A stretch of 10,115 nucleotides of DNA from Archaeoglobi archaeon. GTDB taxonomy: Archaea; Halobacteriota; Archaeoglobi; Archaeoglobales; Archaeoglobaceae. The notes under the pieces are model-generated. The model did no database searches and was not told where the DNA came from. It saw only the letters and a program-made list of their open reading frames with translations. The translations under genes and the position numbers were made by a program. Location of the stretch: assembly GCA_004347865.1 (NCBI GenBank), contig QNUZ01000072.1:1-10115 (forward strand), given 5' to 3'. Of the stretch, positions 6,010 through 10,115 are shown piece after piece. The stretch's first letter is position 1; every line of letters starts with the position of its first letter.

Positions 6010-6996
6010 TCACTTCCCCTGTTTAGAGCTTGTGCTAACATAAACCAGATTTATACCTGCAAACTCTGCTTTGGGCGGTCTTATCGCGTCCCTGATCCTT
6101 ACAAGTCTTTTAACAGTTCCCGGAACGGTCCCTGCGATTAAAACATAGCTATTTCTCACAACTCCGTAATGCGGAAATCCTCCCTTTGGTGTTATTTCTT
6201 CACCGTTACTGCCGATCTTCAGGATCCTCTTGTTGAATTCCAGCCTCTGATGGAAGCCCATCTGACCGTACTGCGGAACCGTCCACCTTATGCGGTGGGG
6301 CATCCAAGGTCCAAGAGTACCGACCCTTCGACCCTTGCTGCTTCTGGCGTGCTTTGCGTTCATCGTTATCACTCCCCATCTCTTTACGACGCCCTCAAAA
6401 CCCTTTCCTTTGGTTATTGCACTTACATCAACTATGCTACCCTCCTTGAAAACCTCGGAAACCGAAACTTCCTTGCCCAGCTTGGATATCGCATACTCCA
6501 GAGCCTCCTTGAAGCTGCCACCGACCTTTTGCTCCATCAGATCCGGTACCTTCTTTGGCACTCCCGTAATCAGATAGGGCTGAGTATAGGTCAGTACCCT
6601 GACCTCATCGCCTTCGATTTCCTTCAGCTCATCGACGTTAGTGGGGTTCTTTGGTATCTTAACTCTGCGATCGAGAAACTGATCCAAACCACTTGCCCAG
6701 ACTTCCTTCTGAATCTTCATGCCATAAGGTGTTTCCTTGTAAATTCTTATTCCCGCTACTTTCATCGGTGGAGTTTCGATAACAGTAACAGGGATTACTA
6801 TCTCTTCTCCGTATGTTACAGAGTTCTTCCTGTCATCTACCATTACAACGTGTGTCATCCCGGCTTTGTATCCAGCGAATCCCTGTAGTCTGACTTCACC
6901 ACACTCCGGCCAGCTTCTTATCCTGGGTACAATCCTCTTGGCCCTTTTTCTTGGAGAATAAGCCAAAGAACCACGCTTTGGTCTATGTTCCTTCAT
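6010..6996 (-). CDS. rpl3: Ribosomal protein uL3 (L3)
   Basis: This assembly-initiating large-subunit protein has a central extension that reaches the peptidyl-transferase centre. At 328 aa it is the long archaeal/eukaryotic form. The basic N-terminus (MKEHRPKRGSLAYSPRKRAK), GFAGYKAGMTHVVMVDD (39-55), DVSAITKGKGFEGVVKRWGV (190-209) and PHRIRWTVPQYGQMGFHQRL (233-252) are all present. Trp238 in the last block corresponds to the extension-tip Trp studied in yeast L3. The ATG forms an ATGA overlap with the SPOUT gene stop, and an AGGGGTGG Shine-Dalgarno lies upstream. This is the first gene of the classical archaeal S10 cluster. Confidence 0.96.
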   Translation of the reverse strand: MKEHRPKRGSLAYSPRKRAKRIVPRIRSWPECGEVRLQGFAGYKAGMTHVVMVDDRKNSVTYGEEIVIPVTVIETPPMKVAGIRIYKETPYGMKIQKEVWASGLDQFLDRRVKIPKNPTNVDELKEIEGDEVRVLTYTQPYLITGVPKKVPDLMEQKVGGSFKEALEYAISKLGKEVSVSEVFKEGSIVDVSAITKGKGFEGVVKRWGVITMNAKHARSSKGRRVGTLGPWMPHRIRWTVPQYGQMGFHQRLEFNKRILKIGSNGEEITPKGGFPHYGVVRNSYVLIAGTVPGTVKRLVRIRDAIRPPKAEFAGINLVYVSTSSKQGK

Positions 6997-7766
6997 TCCA
7001 AACCACCCCTAAATGAGAGGAAATTGACAATTGCGAGAGTGCAGAGTACTGCCTCCTCCAGACGCACAGTCCTTACCCCCTGCATGGGGATCGTGTTCCA
7101 GGTTTCAACACTCATCTCTATTCCCATCCTCTTCATTATTTCAGGGACACCCTCCTTCGGGTTTCCGAAGACGAAGGTGCCCTTTCTCACCTCTTCAGGT
7201 CTCGGAACCTTCCCCTTTCGGGAGGTCACGATCGCATCCTTCCTTCTCAGGACCTCCTCAAGCTCCGCTTTCCTTACCTTATACCCCCAGTATTCCTCAG
7301 GCTTCGCCTTCTCGACGAGCAACGGGGTCTTCGAAACGACCCTGACGGTCACGCGTGCACCCCTCGGATCTTCGCACTTGAGAGGTGCAAGGGCTCCAAC
7401 ACCAATGTCCACCCAACGCGTACCGTCAGGAGCCACCCTTTTTACGACCCCTTCCCTCAACTCACCGATTTTTAAATGTTTCGACTTGTGGGATGGAATC
7501 GCTAGCGGGGGTATAACTCCGACAAATTTTAGATTCTCACTCAACGGAATGAGCTCTTTTCTTAGATATTGTGGGGTTTCCAGGTATTCAAAGACCTCCT
7601 TTATCAGGTCCGTTTCGTCAAGAACCGGATCACGATAGATCACGACTTCTTCAACCCTGAAAATCGCAAGAGCCCTTGCGATTATTCCCAGCTTGTAGAT
7701 CTTTATTTTTTCGTTAGTCTCATTGATTAGGGCTGAGGAGGGGATGGCTACCGAGAGCTTTTCCAT
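6993..7766 (-). CDS. SPOUT-class RNA methyltransferase (MTH1/C9orf114 family)
   Basis: This is a putative S-adenosylmethionine-dependent RNA methyltransferase of the archaeal MTH1 and eukaryotic SPOUT1/C9orf114 family (Pfam Methyltrn_RNA_3). The eukaryotic relative has been tied to N3-methyluridine in large-subunit rRNA. The substrate here is not known. The 257-aa protein begins LSVAIPSSAL and carries a family block PPLAIPSHK (86-94). An inserted OB-fold-like region (about 97-155) follows, then the knotted cofactor site: TFVFGNPKEGVPEIM (197-211) and WNTIPMQGVRTVRLEEAV (223-240). Position directly before uL3 is conserved in many archaea and supports a ribosome-related role. The ATG lies 19 nt inside cbf5, with only a weak ribosome binding site, so translation is probably coupled. 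Confidence 0.9.
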   Translation of the reverse strand: MEKLSVAIPSSALINETNEKIKIYKLGIIARALAIFRVEEVVIYRDPVLDETDLIKEVFEYLETPQYLRKELIPLSENLKFVGVIPPLAIPSHKSKHLKIGELREGVVKRVAPDGTRWVDIGVGALAPLKCEDPRGARVTVRVVSKTPLLVEKAKPEEYWGYKVRKAELEEVLRRKDAIVTSRKGKVPRPEEVRKGTFVFGNPKEGVPEIMKRMGIEMSVETWNTIPMQGVRTVRLEEAVLCTLAIVNFLSFRGGLE

Positions 7767-8740
7767 ACACTCGGATAGACTCCACGATCCATTATTACCC
7801 TCTCGACGTCTACAACGAAGCCTTTTTTGAGCTCTGCCATATCTTCAGCGGACATCAATGCTTTTCCGAGAGCAACGAGTTCTCCCTTAGCCGTGAAGAT
7901 TGCAACGAAATCCCCCTCCTTAATACTTTTTTCTATGTATGCTACACCTTTAATCGAAAGGTTCGCTCCGTGGCAAATCGCATCTACTGCCGTGTCCTTT
8001 ATGACTATCTTTGGTAGATGGGCCACGGCGGCTTCCATAGGCCTTATAATCTCCCTCAGGTATTTCTCCTCCCCTTCCTCCTTCCAGAACACATATGCAT
8101 CCAGAAGATCATGCAGAGTGTAACATTCTTCTTCGCTAAAATTACCAGTCTTTGTTCTTCTAAGCTCCTGCATATGCGCTCCTACACCAAGGACTTCGCC
8201 CATGTCCTTGCAGAGCTTTCTTATATATGTGCCAGACTCCGTGGAGACCTTGAATAGAATATCTCTCCCCGAGATCTCAAGAACCTCCATACTGTAGATT
8301 TCCCTGACCCTCAGCTGCTTTTTTACCGCAGATTTCAGGGGCGGTTTCTGAAAGATCTTTCCGGTGAACATTCTGAGGACTTCCCTAATCTTTTCTTCCT
8401 TCACGTCTCCATGAAGCCGCATAAGACAGACGTACTCCTTTCCCGATTCCTGTAGGAACTTTACAAGCTTCGTGGCAGTCTCTATGAAAACTGGCAGAAC
8501 TCCTGTTACTCTGGGATCCAGAGTCCCGGCATGTCCTGTTTTTTCAACACCAAGGATCTTTCTAACCCATACAACAACTTCATGACTTGTTGGGCCCATT
8601 GGTTTGTCGATGCAGACGAAACCCTTCCTTATATGATCCTCAATTTTTCTCTTAGAAGGGTGGCAGCCATATCTTTCATCGGGTTCGACTTCCTCGATCA
8701 CAATGAACCTATCGGGTTTCACAAGAAGGAGAAGCTCCAT
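7748..8740 (-). CDS. cbf5: H/ACA RNP pseudouridine synthase Cbf5 (archaeal TruB/dyskerin homologue)
   Basis: This is the catalytic subunit of box H/ACA RNPs. It turns uridine to pseudouridine in rRNA at guide-RNA-chosen sites, and can act on tRNA U55 in archaea. The 330-aa protein has an N-terminal extension (PDERYGCHPSKRKIEDHIRK), GFVCIDKPMGPTSHEVVVWV (40-59), and the catalytic motif GHAGTLDPRVTGVLPV (69-84) with Asp75. It also has PPLKSAVKKQLRVREIY (132-148) and ESGTYIRKLCKDMGEVLG (168-185). A PUA domain spans about 250-325 and ends RGVYPSVW. The start at 8740 is the only Met before residue 48 and no good Shine-Dalgarno precedes it. A leaderless or near-leaderless transcript is possible. 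It overlaps the SPOUT gene by 19 nt. In many other archaea cbf5 lies near eL14 and adenylate kinase genes instead. Confidence 0.94.
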   Translation of the reverse strand: MELLLLVKPDRFIVIEEVEPDERYGCHPSKRKIEDHIRKGFVCIDKPMGPTSHEVVVWVRKILGVEKTGHAGTLDPRVTGVLPVFIETATKLVKFLQESGKEYVCLMRLHGDVKEEKIREVLRMFTGKIFQKPPLKSAVKKQLRVREIYSMEVLEISGRDILFKVSTESGTYIRKLCKDMGEVLGVGAHMQELRRTKTGNFSEEECYTLHDLLDAYVFWKEEGEEKYLREIIRPMEAAVAHLPKIVIKDTAVDAICHGANLSIKGVAYIEKSIKEGDFVAIFTAKGELVALGKALMSAEDMAELKKGFVVDVERVIMDRGVYPSVWKSSR

Positions 8741-8766
8741 CCAGATTTAAAAGCTTGATGAGTGGA

Positions 8767-8775
8767 TTAAAAAAT
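8767..8775 (-). promoter_or_regulatory. Possible TATA box for cbf5
   Basis: The minus strand reads ATTTTTTAA here, overlapping the pyrK stop codon. Its centre is about 31 nt before the cbf5 ATG, slightly far for a fully leaderless start but fit for a leader of a few bases. A second AT-rich stretch (TTTTAAAT, 8752-8745) is too close to the ATG to be the TATA box. The lack of a ribosome binding site for cbf5 is the main reason to consider an internal promoter. Confidence 0.25.
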
Positions 8776-9468
8776 GCCTTCAAGACATTCAGCTTTAAAA
8801 ACTGGTCCGTCTTTGCACACTCTAAGCCCATTCTTCAGCACACAGGATCCGCACACACCAATCCCGCACCTCATAAACCTTTCAAGGGAAAATTCAGCCT
8901 TATTCAGACAATTTTTGGTCTCAAGCAACCTGTAAACTTCTCTCATCATTTCCTCCTTTCCGCAACAGTAAATTTTGCTGTACTTCTCAAAATTTCTGCC
9001 CTTAAGCACATCTAAAACTGTTCCCCTAATCCCAAAACTACCGTCCTCGGTTGCAAATGTAGCATTTTCAAATTCATTTTTCCATATAATCTCTTCAGAG
9101 CTCTTTGCGCCGTAAACGAGTTCCACCTCATATCCTAGGCTTTTGAGAAAATCGTAAAGGTATTTCAGAGGAGCTATTCCTATACCCCCTGCCACTAAGA
9201 GGGCACGATCAGAGATCGTGAACGGTTCCCCAAAAGCCCCCCTCAGGCCGACGAACTCAAAATTTCCCTCCACAAGTGCCCTAGTTGTATCCCCAACCGC
9301 CTTAACTGTTACTGAATTGGGAGAAGAGAGACTGAGGGGTATCTCCTCATAACCAGAAAGGTTCAGCATGACAAACTGTCCCGGATAGGACGGAATTTTT
9401 TTATTGAAATAGAGTGTAACTATTTTTTTGGAGTGCCTGACCAAACCCTGAATTTTTACAGTAAACAT
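8767..9468 (-). CDS. pyrK: PyrK-type dihydroorotate dehydrogenase electron-transfer subunit
   Basis: This iron-sulfur flavoprotein takes electrons from the catalytic PyrD subunit (FMN) and passes them to NAD in de novo pyrimidine synthesis. The 233-aa product has a ferredoxin-reductase-like layout: an FAD domain (about 1-85, with YPGQFVMLNLSG at 28-39 and IPLSLSSP at 43-50), and an NAD domain opening with LLVAGGIGIAPLKYLYDFL (90-108). A C-terminal [2Fe-2S] motif follows: C201-x4-C206-x2-C209-x8-C218 and GPVF. That final motif is typical of PyrK and sets it apart from other reductases. No pyrD lies in the window, so the partner must be elsewhere or just outside. Other subunits of sulfide- or NADPH-linked reductases share the fold, so exact substrate is inferred. 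It is the first intact gene of the operon, 26 nt before cbf5. Confidence 0.85.
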   Translation of the reverse strand: MFTVKIQGLVRHSKKIVTLYFNKKIPSYPGQFVMLNLSGYEEIPLSLSSPNSVTVKAVGDTTRALVEGNFEFVGLRGAFGEPFTISDRALLVAGGIGIAPLKYLYDFLKSLGYEVELVYGAKSSEEIIWKNEFENATFATEDGSFGIRGTVLDVLKGRNFEKYSKIYCCGKEEMMREVYRLLETKNCLNKAEFSLERFMRCGIGVCGSCVLKNGLRVCKDGPVFKAECLEGIF

Positions 9469-9501
9469 GATCCGACCCAGTGGAATTTCTGGAATGAACT
9501 A

Positions 9502-9521
9502 CCCCGCCTTTAAAGGCGAGG
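9502..9521. repeat. Element-end hairpin A (ACCCCGCC/GGCGAGG)
   Basis: The stem CGCCT (9505-9509) pairs with AGGCG (9514-9518), closed around TTAA and extended outward by two further pairs after one mismatch. It overlaps the 3' end of the minus-strand TnpB remnant, as end hairpins and the omega-RNA do in tnpB elements. In the neighbouring minus frame the hairpin reads S-P-L-K-A-G-stop, close to the S-P-F-R-A-G-stop encoded by hairpin C, which suggests a one-base frameshift in the remnant. Confidence 0.7.
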
Positions 9522-9524
9522 TTT

Positions 9525-9539
9525 CCAGCGTTTAGCTGG
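9525..9539. repeat. Small hairpin CCAGC-GTTTA-GCTGG
   Basis: This is a perfect 5-bp stem with a 5-nt loop, only 3 nt from hairpin A and inside the TnpB tail codons. Two adjacent stems at the 3' end of tnpB would fit the structured omega-RNA (guide RNA scaffold) of this family. It could also be a chance structure. Confidence 0.4.
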
Positions 9540-9732
9540 GGCTTCGCGCCCTTCCCCTCATCTGCCGGTTCTAAAGCCAAGCTCTCCCATCCCGCAGAGC
9601 TCATTACCCTGCGGGCTATGTTTATGCATGCGTTTAAATCCCTATTGTAGATCGGCCCGCATTTCGGGCATCTGAACTCCCTTCCATTGACTTGGGCAGC
9701 ATGCCCGCATCTATGGTAGAATTGGGAGAGTA

Positions 9733-9748
9733 CTATTTAAGCTTTCCC
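9733..9748 (-). promoter_or_regulatory. BRE/TATA promoter of the tnpB remnant, pointing to pyrK
   Basis: The minus strand reads GGGAAAG then CTTAAATAG, a purine-rich BRE followed by a good archaeal TATA box. A start site about 25 nt downstream would fall near 9710, inside the TnpB remnant. No transcription terminator is obvious between there and pyrK, so the transcript could run through the element end into pyrK, cbf5 and the ribosomal genes. Confidence 0.5.
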
Positions 9749-9755
9749 CATTCAT

Positions 9756-9775
9756 CCCAGAGCTAAAGCTCTGGG
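9756..9775. repeat. Element-end hairpin B (CCCAGAGC-TAAA-GCTCTGGG)
   Basis: This is a perfect 8-bp stem with a 4-nt loop, the most stable simple hairpin in the non-coding part. On the plus strand it is followed by TTTTC, giving a terminator-like look. On the minus strand it is followed by ATGAATGG and then the promoter. I read it as a subterminal hairpin of an IS200/IS605-type element, since it sits next to TnpB fragments. Confidence 0.65.
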
Positions 9776-9786
9776 TTTTCTGGGCA

Positions 9787-9855
9787 CCCATTTTTATAAA
9801 GGGTTTAAAAAGCTTTTCGTAATCTTAATCGCGATTTAGCAAAGTTTTCGGTTGA
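9787..9855. other. AT-rich stretch between TnpB fragments, no gene seen
   Basis: The plus strand holds TTTTTATAAAGGG, the 10-bp palindrome AAAAGCTTTT (9808-9817) and the palindrome AATCGCGATT (9827-9836). On the minus strand CTTTATAAA and CTTTTTAAA could serve as extra TATA-like boxes for the element downstream. There is no convincing open frame, tRNA or small RNA motif. It may be old insertion-site DNA between two mobile element remnants. Confidence 0.4.
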
Positions 9856-9930
9856 AAGGGCTTCGGAGTCCCAAAAAGTTTCCGTTTTGACATCTCGCTG
9901 ACCCAAGCCTCGCCCTTCAGGGCGGGGTAA
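9856..9930 (+). pseudogene. Probable TnpB C-terminal tail fragment
   Basis: After a TGA at 9853-9855 the plus strand encodes KGFGVPKSFRFD ISLTQASPFRAG and then TAA. A short tail ending SPFRAG or SFREG, with the element-end hairpin laid over the last codons and stop, is common in TnpB proteins. No zinc-finger motif remains upstream, so if this is TnpB, only the last ~24 codons survive. The assignment rests on the ending and on hairpin C, not on a catalytic motif, so it is tentative. Confidence 0.4.
9908..9927. repeat. Element-end hairpin C (CCTCGCCC/GGGCGGGG)
   Basis: CGCCC (9911-9915 region) pairs with GGGCG across a TTCA loop, with outer pairs matching hairpin A in the opposite orientation. 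Compared with A on its minus strand, the flanks CCTCGCC and GGCGGGGTA are the same and the inner pair changes from T-A to C-G, so pairing is kept. It overlaps the stop codon of the plus-strand TnpB tail and marks the right end of that fragment. Confidence 0.65.
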
Positions 9931-9950
9931 AGAGGAGTTGAAGAAGTTGA

Positions 9951-10115
9951 AAGTCCAGGTTAGAGGTGATTTACAATGAGGCCAGGAGGAGCTGGTATGC
10001 CCACATTCCAGTAGAGGTTGATAATATACCCGAGACCAAGGGTGATTTGAGAGCTTCCGTAGATTTGGGAATCGTTAATTTAGCAACTGTCTATGTTGAG
10101 GATGGCACATGGTAC
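9951..10115 (+). pseudogene. TnpB fragment with RuvC-I motif, runs off right edge
   Basis: This plus-strand frame encodes KSRLEVIYNEARRSWYAHIP and then LRASVDLGIVNLATVYVEDG, ending TWY at the window edge. DLGIVNLAT is the RuvC-I block of TnpB, with the catalytic Asp at 10062-10064. A full TnpB has well over 100 residues before this Asp, but here a TGA (9948-9950) closes the frame about 37 codons upstream, with no ATG. The 5' part is therefore missing. A different frame just upstream reads EELKKLK, so a one-base slip near 9950 might restore a few more codons, but hairpin C and a TAA lie 20 nt away. The protein may continue intact to the right, which cannot be seen. Confidence 0.8.

Larger units (their letters stand above)
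9401..9736 (-). pseudogene. TnpB C-terminal remnant (zinc finger and RuvC-III), IS200/IS605 family
   Basis: This minus-strand frame is open from just after a TAA at 9739-9737 down to a TAA at 9403-9401. The part from about 9720 to 9500 is clearly the end of a TnpB nuclease: HRCGHAAQVNGREFRCPKCG forms the zinc finger, and YNRDLNACINIARR carries the RuvC-III Asp. A tail with SSAGWESLALEPADEGKGAK follows. The first ~300 residues, including RuvC-I and RuvC-II, are missing, so no nuclease can be made. The last ~25 codons run out of the element, past its terminal hairpin, into the 5' end of pyrK in a different frame, and are unlikely to be native. An ATG at 9604 would give a 67-aa peptide, with no sign it is used. 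Confidence 0.85.
9490..9786 (-). mobile_element. Miniature, internally deleted tnpB-type (IS200/IS605 family) element
   Basis: Read on the minus strand, this ~300-bp segment has the parts of a tnpB transposon with its middle removed. It holds an end-type hairpin with GGGATGAATGG following it (9775-9745), a BRE/TATA promoter (9748-9733), then directly the TnpB zinc-finger/RuvC-III coding segment, and a final hairpin followed by TAGTTCATTCC (9521-9490). IS200/IS605 ends are subterminal hairpins without terminal inverted repeats or target duplication, so the outer limits are approximate. No TnpA (Y1 transposase) is present, so it could move only in trans. The deletion joint lies near 9720-9730. 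Confidence 0.6.

Noticed and set aside
6009..6041. Longer uL4 with 11 more N-terminal residues
   Set aside because: The extension overlaps uL3, lacks similarity to uL4 N-termini, and has no better ribosome binding site than the ATG at 6008.
8753..8810. Possible C/D box small RNA (TTGATGA on the plus strand after the cbf5 start)
   Set aside because: The C-box-like string has a wrong first base and there is no matching D box or C'/D' pair at proper spacing.
9756..9780. Intrinsic transcription terminator on the plus strand
   Set aside because: The hairpin followed by TTTT fits in form, but no plus-strand gene ends just before it and it fits better as an IS200/IS605 element-end hairpin.
9469..9855. 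CRISPR array or tRNA gene in the non-coding stretch
   Set aside because: There are no regularly spaced direct repeats and no cloverleaf or TpsiC-arm GTTCAAATC-type motif. The hairpins differ in sequence and spacing and are tied to TnpB remnants.
9804..9937. Minus-strand open frame reading LGQRDVKTETFWDSEALSTE
   Set aside because: At first it looked like a TnpB-style tail, but it is antisense to the plus-strand SPFRAG-stop tail and has no start or conserved motif. The plus-strand reading fits the hairpin and stop better.

Overview
The window reads as archaeal chromosome, most likely from a thermophilic euryarchaeon of the Archaeoglobi type (Archaeoglobus, Ferroglobus or Geoglobus; this is an inference from gene order and TnpB style, not a database match). 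Archaeal markers are eS4 (S4e), the RNase P protein Rnp1/Rpp29, Cbf5 and the SPOUT methyltransferase next to uL3. Many genes carry GGAGGTGA-like Shine-Dalgarno sites, and arginine is mostly AGA/AGG.

From position 1 to 9468 every gene lies on the minus strand and the genes are packed almost without gaps, so the operon reads right to left. It opens with a PyrK-type flavoprotein (9468-8767). RNA modification follows: the H/ACA pseudouridine synthase Cbf5 (8740-7748) and a SPOUT RNA methyltransferase (7766-6993). The archaeal S10/spc cluster comes next: uL3, uL4, uL23, uL2, uS19, uL22, uS3, uL29, Rnp1, uS17, uL14, uL24, eS4, uL5, and the first 22 codons of uS14 at the left edge. Most junctions are short ATGA or TGATG overlaps or gaps under 10 nt, the pattern expected of one translationally coupled transcript making ribosome subunits plus enzymes that modify rRNA and mature tRNA. 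Exceptions are an 86-nt out-of-frame overlap of uS3 with uL29, a 19-nt overlap of Cbf5 with the SPOUT gene, a 13-nt overlap of uL29 with Rnp1, and a 26-nt gap before Cbf5.

From 9469 to 10115 there is no intact gene. This stretch is IS200/IS605-type mobile DNA made of TnpB debris. On the minus strand, an end-type hairpin (9756-9775) and a BRE/TATA promoter (9733-9748) are joined directly to the TnpB zinc finger and RuvC-III segment (about 9720-9500), ending in a second hairpin (9502-9521). This looks like an internally deleted, miniature tnpB element. On the plus strand there is a probable TnpB C-terminal tail (9856-9930) with a third hairpin, followed at once by a TnpB segment carrying the RuvC-I Asp (9951 to the right edge), which lacks its N-terminal region in the window.

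The points most worth checking are the miniature tnpB remnant, with its promoter aimed at the pyrK-cbf5-ribosomal operon, the paired hairpins that differ by a compensated base pair, the long uS3/uL29 overlap, and a Tyr where uL2 normally has Asp or Glu beside its conserved peptidyl-transferase-centre His.
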